In this document: piece after piece, positions 35,575 through 45,077 of the stretch
How positions within the stretch are numbered: the first letter of the stretch is position 1
Layout of the letters: each line of letters starts with the position of its first letter
Source: Psychrobium sp051201665
GTDB taxonomy: Bacteria > Pseudomonadota > Gammaproteobacteria > Enterobacterales > Psychrobiaceae
Length of the DNA stretch: 64,000 nucleotides
Assembly (NCBI RefSeq): GCF_051201665.1
Contig: NZ_CP179210.1
Location: 4,092,001 to 4,156,000 of the forward strand
Reading direction: 5' to 3'
Program-made: the position numbers and the translations under genes
The notes under the pieces: model-generated
Seen by the model: only the letters and a program-made list of their open reading frames with translations
Told to the model about the DNA's origin: nothing
Database searches by the model: none

Positions 35575-36849
35575 TCACAGACTCTGAGGGGGTTCTGTAA
35601 GTAGACTTTCAGAAAAACATTTGAGCTTTTTGTTATCAACAAATGATCTTAAAACCTCCACCGGCTCTATATAAGCACATTTTATAGGCTCATAGTCATT
35701 ATTTAACAAATGGCCATCTTGTCTATCTTGCATGTGAGCGGAACTGAACATCCCTGTAGAGTTTGGAAAAACAAAAGCATTTAACACTCTGGCGTCCGGT
35801 TCTATTTGCTTAAGGGCTTTAGCATAAAAAAACTGCTTAACTAAATCAGGCCAACCTGGTGCATTAGAAATTGAGCTTGCAGAATAATACTTTGCATCAA
35901 CGATACAATAAGTATTTTCTTTAGCACTCCAAAGGACAGTATCCATTCTTTGCCCCTTTCGAGCAGCCGATACTAAACTTTCATTTGTTAGTTTATAGGT
36001 CGGTATTGGTATTAATTTATTTACATTGACTGTATTACTTAAAGTTTTAGATAACATATATTCCCATACGGTATGGAAATGCTTAATCCCAATCACCATT
36101 TCGCTAAAATGATCACCCTTCATTTTTTTTAAATAATCAATAAGAGATTTTAATAACCAGATATCTCGTCCTGAATATGTCACTCTTAACTCTTTCTCCA
36201 AAGTATATATCTGATATTGAATATCACTACTTATAGGTTCCTTTATATGATCTTCAGAAAATATTCCGTCACTACCATAAAGCAATAAAGAAAATCTCTT
36301 ATCAAGCTCTTTAATAACTGAAGCATGGATCTTCGCCACTTCACATGATGATAAATTCACTCGTTTGTTACCAAATACGTCTAAGTAAATTGAATTCGAG
36401 CCACTGGGATATAAAACACTTCTTGCTATTGTCTTACTCCAATTAGGCTTGCCTGAATTTAGTGTATTCAGTGATTGCCGTTTAGCGTATATACCATTTT
36501 GCCTATAATCATTTATGAGCTCTGCGATTAAGCTTAGGGATAAGCCTCCTATTTGATTATCTATTTCACCATCATCAATTGAAAGTGGACTGTCAAACTC
36601 AATGCTATATAAGCGAATAGTATTAAGAACTAATGACGCTATTTGTATTTTGCTATAGTCCTCTTCATTGTAATTACTATTCCTTGGAAGAAAGACATCA
36701 ATGTTCTGATTATGAAAAATCAGCCCACAAAAAGAAGTATTTTGCTGACCATAAGTAAATAATTTTTCCTTATGCAAAACGCTTTTAGTAGCCTTCGGCA
36801 TTGCACCTATAAAGTCACGATCTCTATAAATTTTTATATTCCAATCCAT
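35575..36849 (-). CDS. LlaJI-family restriction endonuclease subunit (McrC-like)
   Basis: The 424-residue protein resembles the LlaJI family. The C-terminal half holds the PD-(D/E)xK nuclease core with RMDTVLW...YCIVDAKYY (DAK at about 317-319) and PGWPDLVKQFFYAKAL. It would supply DNA cleavage to the McrB-like NTPase encoded just upstream. A GTG at 36870 overlapping the upstream stop is an alternative start. The ATG at 36849 is preferred because AAGGAA precedes it. The region is visibly more A+T-rich than its neighbours, fitting acquisition as a unit. Confidence 0.78.
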   Translation of the reverse strand: MDWNIKIYRDRDFIGAMPKATKSVLHKEKLFTYGQQNTSFCGLIFHNQNIDVFLPRNSNYNEEDYSKIQIASLVLNTIRLYSIEFDSPLSIDDGEIDNQIGGLSLSLIAELINDYRQNGIYAKRQSLNTLNSGKPNWSKTIARSVLYPSGSNSIYLDVFGNKRVNLSSCEVAKIHASVIKELDKRFSLLLYGSDGIFSEDHIKEPISSDIQYQIYTLEKELRVTYSGRDIWLLKSLIDYLKKMKGDHFSEMVIGIKHFHTVWEYMLSKTLSNTVNVNKLIPIPTYKLTNESLVSAARKGQRMDTVLWSAKENTYCIVDAKYYSASSISNAPGWPDLVKQFFYAKALKQIEPDARVLNAFVFPNSTGMFSSAHMQDRQDGHLLNNDYEPIKCAYIEPVEVLRSFVDNKKLKCFSESLLTEPPQSL

Positions 36850-36866
36850 TAACCAAGCTTCCTTAC

Positions 36867-38276
36867 TCACACTTGGTCATCTGAATCAGCATCTTCAGTT
36901 ACATCAGTTACTTTATCCAAAAGAGCTAGTTCTATATGCTCTGCAAACACCGCCATACGAGATTCGAATGACGAGACTAACTGTCCATAGCTTTTTATGT
37001 CATTGTCAAAAATGATATTATGTTGATTATGCCGTAACACATCATCCCAAAGGTATAAGCATAATTTACCTTTCAACGATTTTTCAGCCAGCTCTTGTGT
37101 GGCTAATTCTGGTGCTGCAATAAACCAAGGACCCAACAATCGATCTTCAGGAATTGATTTATCTTCCAAAGCAGCATTTATAACTTGTGCAAAGTCAGAC
37201 CAATTAACCTCAATATTATCTTGTTCTCTAATTGGGATCGATAAGATCCCTTCTGGACATTCGCTGAAATCAATAGGAACATACTCAAAAAGCCAACGCC
37301 TTTTAAACGCTGTATCCATAGGCATTACAGCCTGGTCACTACTATTCATAGTGGCATACAATGACAAGTTACTAGGTATTTTTAACTTACCTTCGTTAAT
37401 CGAAGAGGGAGAGTTAGATTCCAAATAGTGCAACATATCAGGATCAATAACATCTATAGGGTAAACGCTTGAGCTATCAGCAGCTCTATCTAGCAATTGA
37501 AACACTTCCCCAAATACAGCGGCGGCCGCCGCTCTATTTATTTCTTCAATAATTAAATATTGATGTTTCTCTGGATTTGAATAGGCACTGACAATAGCTT
37601 TAGTGAATGGTCCAGGGCGAAACTCATATATAACATCATGTCCGTTCATTTTGGGCTTGAGACAACCGATGAAATCACTGCTTTGGGTTTCAGGATGAAA
37701 GATTGTTCTAATAGAGTTATTATCATCACATATTTGATCAATTTTGTAGCTCTTGCCAACACCAGGTGCACCATAATAGATAATATTAATAGCTGTATCT
37801 TCATTAGATATAGACGGACTCAAACCTTCCAAGTATTCATCATTATCAGGCAATTGTGATTCAAGGTAAGCTATAGCGACATCAAACTTATCTGAATCTA
37901 AAAGTATTGACTTTTCATTAAAGTCAGCTTTTTCCTCATTTGATAAATGAATAACTTTCGCAATGACACCGTATAAAGGAAGTGTCTGTACTGTACTTAA
38001 TGCGTTCACTGTTTGAGATGTAGTAAATCTAGAAAATAAATTACGCATTCTGGTTTCATCATATGTCGATGCACCTGCAAATTCTGCAATATTCTCTTTT
38101 ATATCCTTCAATGTTTGAATCAGATCAACCATGGATATTGAGAAATATTTTTTCCCGCCTCTTCTTCCTGTATTGGAGAATTCAATAGAAGGTGAAACAG
38201 AAACATATTGAAAATCCATGTTCCCGTTTAACCCATCACAACGCTCAGCGAATTCATCGATTCTTATATCTATCAC
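36867..38276 (-). CDS. McrB-like AAA+ GTPase of restriction system
   Basis: A 469-residue protein with a variable, probably DNA-binding N-terminus (about 1-150) and an AAA+ module of the McrB type. Walker A is GAPGVGKS (about 169-176), Walker B LIIEEINRA (about 241-249), and the sensor/arginine region ATMNSSDQAVMPMDTAFKRRW. In LlaJI-type systems this is the R1 motor that works with the nuclease subunit. Its stop touches the nuclease gene, and it is divergent from the methyltransferase. Confidence 0.85.
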   Translation of the reverse strand: MIDIRIDEFAERCDGLNGNMDFQYVSVSPSIEFSNTGRRGGKKYFSISMVDLIQTLKDIKENIAEFAGASTYDETRMRNLFSRFTTSQTVNALSTVQTLPLYGVIAKVIHLSNEEKADFNEKSILLDSDKFDVAIAYLESQLPDNDEYLEGLSPSISNEDTAINIIYYGAPGVGKSYKIDQICDDNNSIRTIFHPETQSSDFIGCLKPKMNGHDVIYEFRPGPFTKAIVSAYSNPEKHQYLIIEEINRAAAAAVFGEVFQLLDRAADSSSVYPIDVIDPDMLHYLESNSPSSINEGKLKIPSNLSLYATMNSSDQAVMPMDTAFKRRWLFEYVPIDFSECPEGILSIPIREQDNIEVNWSDFAQVINAALEDKSIPEDRLLGPWFIAAPELATQELAEKSLKGKLCLYLWDDVLRHNQHNIIFDNDIKSYGQLVSSFESRMAVFAEHIELALLDKVTDVTEDADSDDQV

Positions 38277-38299
38277 TACTAATTCCCTATTATATTTAT

Positions 38300-38346
38300 T
38301 TGACTGTACAAACGAACAGTGATAACCTCACCCGGTAAAAAACCGG
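38300..38346 (+). promoter_or_regulatory. Methyltransferase promoter with overlapping palindrome
   Basis: TTGACT (38300-38305), 17 nt, then TAACCT (38323-38328) reads as a sigma-70 promoter for the methyltransferase. A perfect inverted repeat CCGGT-AAAAA-ACCGG (38332-38346) covers the expected transcription start. The methyltransferase has an N-terminal HTH, so autorepression at this palindrome is a natural inference. Confidence 0.55.
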
Positions 38347-38362
38347 ATAAGTTGGTAACAAA

Positions 38363-39661
38363 ATGCAAATAGATGATATCGCTGAATATATTAAAAGTAC
38401 ACGAGAAAAGCTTGGGTTAGGACGCACTGAGTTTGCTAATTTACTAGGAATGTCTTCTACTGGTGAAAGAACCGTTAGAGGATGGGAAACAGGTGAGCAC
38501 AAACCAACATCAGCCAAGATTGGTCTTATAAAAAACCTAGAGGCTCAACTTAACAATCTTCATGATAATGCGCCTTATAATCAGTCTAAGCTAAACAACT
38601 CTGATTTTAAATTTATTGACTTATTTGCAGGAATTGGCGGTCTTAGATTACCTTTTCAAAACCTTAATGGAAAATGCGTTTTCACATCAGAGTGGGACAA
38701 ATTTGCCCAAAAGACATATCTAGCTAACTTTGGAGAGATGCCAAATGGAGATATCACTCAAATTAAAGCTTCAGACATACCAGAACATGATATTTTACTT
38801 GGCGGTTTCCCATGTCAAGCTTTTAGCCAAGCAGGCCTAAAACAAGGCTTTAGTGACACACGAGGCACAATGTTTTTTGAAATTCAAAAAATTCTCGTGG
38901 AAAAGAGACCTAAAGCGTTTTTATTAGAAAATGTAAAACAACTGAAAGGTCACGACAAAGGTAATACCTTAAAAACGATCATGGACATACTTAAAGGAAA
39001 ACATGAGTTTGAAGCAACTGATGACATCCCAATCAGTGAAGAGGCAAAACATGCCTTGAGCGAGAAGTTAAATTACTGGGTTGATTTTAAAGTTTTACGA
39101 GCTGCTGATTTCGGAGCACCTCAAAATAGAGAGCGAGTATATATAATAGGATTCGACAAAGATTATTATGAAAATGTTAATTTTGATGAAGCTTTCAAAT
39201 GGCCTGAGCCGCCAAAAACAAAAACTCGTTTAGGTAACATATTGGAGGATTTGACTGAAATCTCTGAAGAGGAAGATAAATATACTATTTCAGAAAAATT
39301 ATGGGCTGGGCATCAGAGAAGAAAAGCAGAACATAAAAATAAAGGAAATGGATTTGGATATTCATTATTCAATTCCGAGAGTGAATACACCAGCACGCTT
39401 AGCGCAAGATATTACAAAGATGGCTCAGAAATTTTAATTGATCAGTCTGAATTGGCAAAACGCCCTCGTAAGCTTACGCCACGTGAGTGTGCTAGGTTAC
39501 AAGGTTTTCCTGAAAACTTTATAGTTCACGCAGTTTCTCAGGGGCAAATCTATAAACAATTTGGCAACTCAGTTTGCGTAAATGTTATAACTGAAATAGC
39601 TAAATGCGTTACATCTACCTTGTTACGGGAAAATAATAAACTAAGCCAAAAGAGTCTATAA
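38363..39661 (+). CDS. DNA (cytosine-5) methyltransferase with N-terminal HTH
   Basis: A 432-residue protein. Residues about 1-60 are an XRE-like helix-turn-helix (KLGLGRTEFANLLGMS...RTVRGWETG). The rest is a full m5C methyltransferase with FIDLFAGIGGLRL (motif I), the catalytic GGFPCQAFSQAG (Cys about 151), LLENV (motif IV), APQNRERVYIIG and the C-terminal RKLTPRECARLQGFP and QFGNSV. It should protect host DNA from the divergent restriction genes. HTH-fused methyltransferases of this kind often repress their own promoter. LlaJI itself needs two methyltransferases, but only one is present, so the site may be symmetric. Confidence 0.93.
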   Translation: MQIDDIAEYIKSTREKLGLGRTEFANLLGMSSTGERTVRGWETGEHKPTSAKIGLIKNLEAQLNNLHDNAPYNQSKLNNSDFKFIDLFAGIGGLRLPFQNLNGKCVFTSEWDKFAQKTYLANFGEMPNGDITQIKASDIPEHDILLGGFPCQAFSQAGLKQGFSDTRGTMFFEIQKILVEKRPKAFLLENVKQLKGHDKGNTLKTIMDILKGKHEFEATDDIPISEEAKHALSEKLNYWVDFKVLRAADFGAPQNRERVYIIGFDKDYYENVNFDEAFKWPEPPKTKTRLGNILEDLTEISEEEDKYTISEKLWAGHQRRKAEHKNKGNGFGYSLFNSESEYTSTLSARYYKDGSEILIDQSELAKRPRKLTPRECARLQGFPENFIVHAVSQGQIYKQFGNSVCVNVITEIAKCVTSTLLRENNKLSQKSL

Positions 39662-39720
39662 ATAGCTTTGTGTAACTACCTTTCAAACAGTACTCCATGT
39701 CGGTCAATGGAAGGTAGAAC

Positions 39721-39828
39721 ATGTATCAAAAAGAATTAGAAGCATTCACTAAACAAGCCGCCAAAGGTATAAAATTGGAAGCTGACTTAAATGGTTTCCG
39801 AATTAAATTAACCGAAGTTACTAATTAA
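39721..39828 (+). pseudogene. IS256-family transposase remnant (N-terminus only)
   Basis: A 35-codon ORF with ribosome-binding site GGAAGGT reads MYQKELEAFTKQAAKGIK then ADLNGFRIKLTEVTN. It resembles the first residues of IS256-type transposases, which usually run on into a long catalytic domain. Here a stop follows and no further transposase is visible. It is probably a deletion scar beside the restriction system. The remaining sequence to 40103 shows no gene I can support. Confidence 0.6.
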
Positions 39829-40103
39829 ACAGCTCTCCACACGAGCTCGTTCAACATTTAAACTATCAAAAAATAAGAATGTATATGCTAGGAATAACCG
39901 TACGTAAATACAAACTGGCAATGACGCTTTTGAACTAGAGAGCTCTCATGTACTTAGGAGCAGATGGATTCCTAAAGGTCTGCAATCATTGCAATATTTT
40001 TCTATCGTTTTATAAGCTGAAATTCCACCTTGCTCAGATAATAAAACCTCGTCATTTATGGCTACATTACGTGTTCGTTATAATCTTTGTTCATCACAAC
40101 TAT

Positions 40104-40862
40104 TTAGCTCTCTTTTTTCTGCTTTACATATTTTTTATCCCTAGCCCACATCACAGATCCATTTGTTTTCTTCAATTCAAAGAGATCAATCGCAGCAAAG
40201 AGGTCACTTAGCTTTTCAAACCCAAAATTACGTTGATCAAATGAAGCATGATTAGAAATATGACTGCCAATTGGCCCTAACTGTGACCAACCATCATCAT
40301 CACGGTGGGCGTTAATGGCTTGTCGGAGCATATTGATTAACTTGGTATCACCTTTGATATTAATCGTTGGCTCTTGAGTCGGCTTTTCTATCACATCTGT
40401 GTCATCTAAATATAAAAACTTAGAACAACTATTCACGAATGCTTTAGGCGCTTTGCGTTCACCGAAGCCCAATACAGATTTTCCGTCAGCGAGTAGTCTT
40501 GTAACCAATGGTGTGAAATCACAATCAGAAGATACTAAGCACACAGCATCGATATCTTTGGTGTATAGGATATCCATCGCGTCGATTACGAGCGCAATAT
40601 CTGTGGCGTTTTTTCCTTTGGTTAAATCAAACTGCTGAATCGGTTGAATGGCATATTCATGAAGTACAGCTTCCCACTTCTTTAAATTCTCACTTTTCCA
40701 GTTACCATAGGCTTTGCGGATGTTTACCACACCATAACGAGCGAGTTCAGAGAGGATGACATCTATTTTTGCGGCGGGGGCATTATCAGCATCGATGAAT
40801 AGTGCTATTTTTTCTTTATCTTTCAAAACAATCCGTGTTTCTGTGGGTTTCCGATGCCTCAC
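40104..40862 (-). CDS. NYN-domain protein with OST-HTH/LOTUS domain
   Basis: The 252-residue protein has an N-terminal NYN (PIN-like RNase) domain with acidic residues in FIDADNAPA (about 22-30), KNATDIALVIDAMD and VSSDCDFTPL (about 110-119). A C-terminal OST-HTH domain (about 172-245, DGWSQLGPIGSHISN) is an RNA-binding fold. This is the LabA/DUF88-type arrangement, expected to bind and perhaps cut RNA. The start is uncertain: GTG at 40862, or TTG at about 40826. It sits beside the restriction system and an IS remnant. Confidence 0.85.
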   Translation of the reverse strand: MRHRKPTETRIVLKDKEKIALFIDADNAPAAKIDVILSELARYGVVNIRKAYGNWKSENLKKWEAVLHEYAIQPIQQFDLTKGKNATDIALVIDAMDILYTKDIDAVCLVSSDCDFTPLVTRLLADGKSVLGFGERKAPKAFVNSCSKFLYLDDTDVIEKPTQEPTINIKGDTKLINMLRQAINAHRDDDGWSQLGPIGSHISNHASFDQRNFGFEKLSDLFAAIDLFELKKTNGSVMWARDKKYVKQKKES

Positions 40863-40963
40863 TATAATGAAAATAGTTCTCGATTGAAATGCTTAAAATC
40901 AATTAAATAACGAGCAATTGATTTAGGTAAATTTCTCGCCATTATTATCTATCAAGTAACTTT

Positions 40964-41119
40964 CTAACAAGCCCCATACTGACCAATCACCGTATCGTAA
41001 AACATTTGAATATGCGGTGCTGTGTTGGAGATTGACGTTGCCATGCCGATGTATTGTTCTTTTTTAAAATCGGCGATGGGAATAAAGGCGACGTCGTATG
41101 GGATGACGCATTCGATAAA
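40964..41119 (-). pseudogene. C-terminal fragment of a lost protein (binding-protein-like)
   Basis: Reading the minus strand gives a 51-residue open stretch that ends at a TAG (40964-40966) and is preceded by an in-frame TAA, with no start. It contains VIPYDVAFIPIADFKKEQY and FYDTVIGQYGAC and looks like the C-terminal end of a solute-binding or LysR-type effector domain. The 476-bp gap 40863-41338 holds nothing else recognisable. It is likely a decayed gene end. Confidence 0.45.
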
Positions 41120-41338
41120 TTACTCGCTGTTGAAGCTTCACTTTTCTGACAATCACTAGCTGTTATAGTTGAGTTGATTTTCAACCAACTCACTATGACG
41201 TTTAAATATCGATGTTAGTTGTTTCTTCTGACTAGCCAACACATCAAGAGAAAGTACATTAAACAATTACTTATCAATAGTTTAAATTATATAACCGAGA
41301 CCAGCATACGCTAATAACACGTCATTTACACATGCTTG

Positions 41339-41782
41339 TCACTCGCCTCTCACTTGAATAATTTCAACGTTACTAAAAGACGTTGTCGCTGGTTTTCCTG
41401 TCAGCGTAAATTCGATGGCCACGTAGTTATTACGCGTTTTTTGCGCTGACTTGGTATATAGCCATTTTTGAACACCTAATATTGCGCTCGCATCGAATAA
41501 CCCATCGTGATCAGAAGCTACCACTTCAATATCCGATGCATTACCGTCTTTTTCAATACTGAAATTGACCAAAACAGCACCTTCTATTTTGTTTTTTATC
41601 GCATATTTAGGATAAATCGGCAGCGCTCTTTTAATAACGGAGACTTCAGTAGCCGCAGCTTCCGCCTGATTGCCAGCATGACTTTGGAAAGTAATTGAGC
41701 TTAGTATGAGTAAAACCCCAGCAGGCATCAAATACCAAGTGTTAGTGATTCGCTTAAAAAAGTCATTTGCACGTATCTTCAT
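41339..41782 (-). CDS. Small TonB C-terminal domain protein
   Basis: The 147-residue protein has one N-terminal hydrophobic segment (about 18-35, signal or anchor) and a TonB C-terminal domain (about 50-140: LPIYPKYAIKNKIEGAVLVNFSIEKDG...LGVQKWLYTK). It lacks the Pro-rich spacer of classical TonB, so energy transfer across the periplasm is doubtful. It resembles stand-alone TonB-C proteins near stress or peptidase genes. The ATG at 41782 is chosen because the upstream extension is low-complexity and without a signal. Confidence 0.75.
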   Translation of the reverse strand: MKIRANDFFKRITNTWYLMPAGVLLILSSITFQSHAGNQAEAAATEVSVIKRALPIYPKYAIKNKIEGAVLVNFSIEKDGNASDIEVVASDHDGLFDASAILGVQKWLYTKSAQKTRNNYVAIEFTLTGKPATTSFSNVEIIQVRGE

Positions 41783-42069
41783 GTTTTTACTTTGTATTAA
41801 TGGGTAGTGAGCGATCTCTGTTAATTTTAATAAGGTGTAGTTTGTAAACTTATTAAAACAATGATTACATACGTAATTGACACTTATAATTACAATTGTA
41901 ATCAAAGGTGTCAATGGCTAATTCTCAATAGAAGTAATTTATGGTGAGATTGAAGGTTGGAAAAGTGACTTTGCCGCTAAATAACTGAATATAGGAATTA
42001 AGCCCTAAACAAACAGTGATGAGTGATTAATAGTACCATGGCTGCTGGACGCAACCATGGAACTTCAGT

Positions 42070-43287
42070 TTAGTTGTGGTGTTTATTCAAATGCTGTTTC
42101 AGTAAATCTTTACCATAGTCGTTGCCGTTCGGCGTGCGGATCATGGTGTGAATGTGATTACGGGTTGGGTTTCTATCTTTCGATGGAACGCCTACTGGCG
42201 CTTGATGATCAAATTCAATTAGAACGACAGGGCTATGAATTCTATAGTAAAAAACACCATTATCAGTCGTTTCACCAGCCCAGCCAAACCATGTTTTGTC
42301 GATGTGTTGTTGAATATCGTCCATTTTCACTTTGGCGTGGCCGTCACGCATTTTTCCAATGTATTGGTCAGTCAAGGCAAGTAAATCCGCACGCTGTTTA
42401 GGTGTCATATCTTTTGCATTTACGCCTTGATAGCCCAACGTCAAATTGTCTTGAAAACCAGCGGCTTTTAGATTTTCACGGCGTTTTTCGTCAATACGTG
42501 CTGTTGTTTGTTGATCGGCATTCAGACTTTTCATCAATGCTAAACCAAGGTTTTGTTCGTCTTGAAACAGCAAGTTTCCTTCGTGCTTACCCGACGTAGC
42601 CAGCACTGGCTATGCCCCCATAAATGCGGGAGAGAACACCACTTGGTCGACTAAGATAAAGTAGTTAATAGCCAGATGATGACCATCAATTTGCCAGCCC
42701 CATGACTGAGTTTCTGACGGTGTCCCCATGATGGTAATAAAATATAATTCTTCATCGAGGTGCGGCGCACCATTGTTGAGTTCACGTAATGTTTGGTCGG
42801 TTTTCATGATGTCGCGCGTTTGCTGTAAGCCACGCGCACTCAAGGAAGTTCGCAACATGTTAAATGCCGCCATTTTTTGATCGGTCGTCATTTCTTTAAG
42901 ACTAACGCCTTGGCTGTCGTAAATACCATTATCGACGTTTAACCATTTACGCCATTCAATATCGTCAACTGAAAATGATGTCTTTTCTTGTTGTTCTGGC
43001 GATAATTGCGCTAGGAATAACTGCGCCGCGTCGACGATGGGTTTAGTGGAAACACCAGTAGACTTAATTGGAAATAGCCCCGATTGAATACCATCAGAGG
43101 TGCGGACACCGACAAATTTTTGCGCCAAAGCATCTGACTCTCTCTTGGCAAATGCTCTAGTTGCACCTTCCATGCCTTTAGATTTCTGTATTTTATTAGC
43201 CGATGTAACACCTTTGTCTGCAACAACCTCGTTTTGACCGCATTCAGCAAGACTGGCTGCAATGATTACTGCTAATAACGATTTCAT
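42070..43287 (-). pseudogene. DUF3500 lipoprotein gene with in-frame amber stop
   Basis: Two open stretches (42613-43287 and 42070-42609) lie in the same frame, separated only by a TAG (42610-42612) in the sequence FMGA*PVLATSG. DUF3500 proteins typically read MGAEP here, so GAG to TAG is the simplest change. Together they encode about 405 residues with a lipoprotein-like signal (SLAEC). The family is uncharacterised. AAGGA precedes the ATG. The copy may be inactive, read through, or a sequencing error. Confidence 0.8.
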
Positions 43288-43456
43288 AGAGTATTCCTTA
43301 ATTAGGGTTCTAGAATAATTAAGTAAAAATAAAGACTTAAATTATTAATTAATAAAAGTTATTCAATTTAATATTAAATATCTATTAGTTCGAAATTAAA
43401 GTCTAAAACATTTACACTAATTTGCATTCAAGAAACCGATTGAGAACTGTCTAGAA

Positions 43457-43924
43457 ATGAAAATTGAAACAATGCCAAATGGCCAACTAACACAACGCCT
43501 AAATGGTGAAACTGTTACTCACGATGCAATTGAGCTTTTCGCTAACAAAAAAGTCGCCCTGTTTGCCGTTCCCGGTGCTTTCACTCCAACCTGTTCCGCA
43601 TCTCATTTACCAGGTTTTGTCGCACTAGCAGATAAAATCAAAGCCAAAGGTGTCGATGCGATTGTTTGCTTATCTGTTAATGATGCATTTGTCATGGAAG
43701 CTTGGGGGCAAGCTCATAATGCTGAAGAAATCATGATGCTAGGCGACGGTGATGGCAGTTACACCAAGGCATTAGGGTTAGATAAAGAAACCGGTGCTTT
43801 CGGCGGTATTCGCTCACAGCGTTATTCGATGATTGTTGATAATGGCGTGGTAACTAATTTAAACGTTGAGCAACCAAAAGAATTTAAAATTAGCGATGCC
43901 GAAACATTGTTAGGCCAGCTTTAA
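43457..43924 (+). CDS. Peroxiredoxin, Prx5 type
   Basis: A 155-residue thiol peroxidase with the peroxidatic cysteine in PGAFTPTCSASHLPGF (Cys about 46) and the Prx5-type VNDAFVMEAWG. It reduces hydrogen peroxide and organic peroxides in the cytoplasm, recycled by glutathione or a glutaredoxin. Only one conserved catalytic Cys is evident. A second cysteine in IVCLSVND may or may not resolve it. It is followed closely by an unknown gene. Confidence 0.92.
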   Translation: MKIETMPNGQLTQRLNGETVTHDAIELFANKKVALFAVPGAFTPTCSASHLPGFVALADKIKAKGVDAIVCLSVNDAFVMEAWGQAHNAEEIMMLGDGDGSYTKALGLDKETGAFGGIRSQRYSMIVDNGVVTNLNVEQPKEFKISDAETLLGQL

Positions 43925-43949
43925 GTAGAACTTATGCAAGGACGCGTTT

Positions 43950-45077
43950 ATGTCATTTAAAAAAGTAGCATTCCCTTTAGTTGTTGGCGCTATTACAGCC
44001 ATTATTTATAGCGAAATAAAAAAAGAATCTGCCACTGACGCTACCTTAGATTCATTGCCGACATCGGTCACTGAATCAGTGATTCAGACGACTCATGTCG
44101 AACACACCGCGTCTTCCGTGTCGAAAAAGGAAGTCCCAGCCGCCACTATTAAGCCAACCATTACCGTGTGTGAGGCTACTGTTGAAGGGGCTATTTTAAA
44201 TAACGAACAAATGAGCGAGTTAGACGCTAACGATATTAAAATGCGACAAGTCATTGCTGACACATTGACACTAGAGAGTGAGTTTACGGCCTTAATCACT
44301 AATCAGAACGACGCAGAGACTAGGATAGAAAGAACGTCACAGCTTAGTGAAAAATATCCAGATAATCCGTTAGTTTCTTATGAATTACTCTCGCTTTGTA
44401 GTAACAGTGAATATACCTGCTCACCCGAACTCGTTACATCAACAGTGCAAAAAGATCCAAACAATGGTGCTGCGTGGTTGTTGTCTGCTATTTATCACGC
44501 GTCCAATAATGATACCAAATCTGCTGAAGCCGCTATTATTGAAGCCTCAAAGGCACCGAACTTTAATGATCATTGGAGTGACTATTCTTCAACTTTTTCA
44601 ACTGCATATAAACAAGCTGGTGCAGTAGAAGGCGTCGAACTCGACGTTTTAGTAATGGGATATGTTGCCGCTCTATCGAGCCCTAGCTATGGCGCACTAT
44701 TCAAGTTGTGTAAACAGGCACCTGTTGATAACACAGCGTTGCTTGAAGCTTGTCTTACTTCGGGGCAGTTATTTGCTGACGAAAGTTCGGCTCAAATCTC
44801 ACGATTAATCGGCAGTAACATTCAAAAGAACGTGCTAACGAAACTTGGTCATACTGATGAATTAGCGCGTATTGTGCAGGCAAGAAACGAGATGTTCGCT
44901 ATCAATGAACAACAAAGTAAAGCACTCGATTTAATATGGCGCAATCAAGCACTGCGAGGAGAATGGCAAGCTGAACTCATTAGAAATGGCGAAGTAAAAG
45001 CAGCACAATTTGCCATAGATGAAGCTATAAGAATGTCTAACGATCCAACCATTGATGAGTGTCTGACAGTCAATTAA
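43950..45077 (+). CDS. Hypothetical membrane-anchored helical-repeat protein
   Basis: The 375-residue protein has one N-terminal membrane segment (about 6-20), a Ser/Thr/Val-rich linker (to about 75) and an alpha-helical region with a TPR/SEL1-like pattern (about 120-220: NPLVSYELLSLCS, NNGAAWLLSAIYHASN). I recognise no named family. AAGGA precedes the ATG. Its 3' end overlaps the convergent hydrolase gene by 8 nt. Confidence 0.7.
   Translation: MSFKKVAFPLVVGAITAIIYSEIKKESATDATLDSLPTSVTESVIQTTHVEHTASSVSKKEVPAATIKPTITVCEATVEGAILNNEQMSELDANDIKMRQVIADTLTLESEFTALITNQNDAETRIERTSQLSEKYPDNPLVSYELLSLCSNSEYTCSPELVTSTVQKDPNNGAAWLLSAIYHASNNDTKSAEAAIIEASKAPNFNDHWSDYSSTFSTAYKQAGAVEGVELDVLVMGYVAALSSPSYGALFKLCKQAPVDNTALLEACLTSGQLFADESSAQISRLIGSNIQKNVLTKLGHTDELARIVQARNEMFAINEQQSKALDLIWRNQALRGEWQAELIRNGEVKAAQFAIDEAIRMSNDPTIDECLTVN

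Noticed and set aside
39948..40211. 87-residue plus-strand ORF next to the NYN gene
   Set aside because: It overlaps the 3' end of the better supported NYN/OST-HTH gene on the other strand, has irregular aromatic/His-rich composition and resembles no family.
40987..41193. 68-residue minus-strand ORF
   Set aside because: Ser/Thr-rich composition with no motif. Another frame of the same strand contains a more protein-like fragment (40964-41119).
42041..42060. Two CCATGG copies as an attachment site
   Set aside because: A short, common palindrome occurring twice within 25 bp, with no integrase or tRNA nearby.
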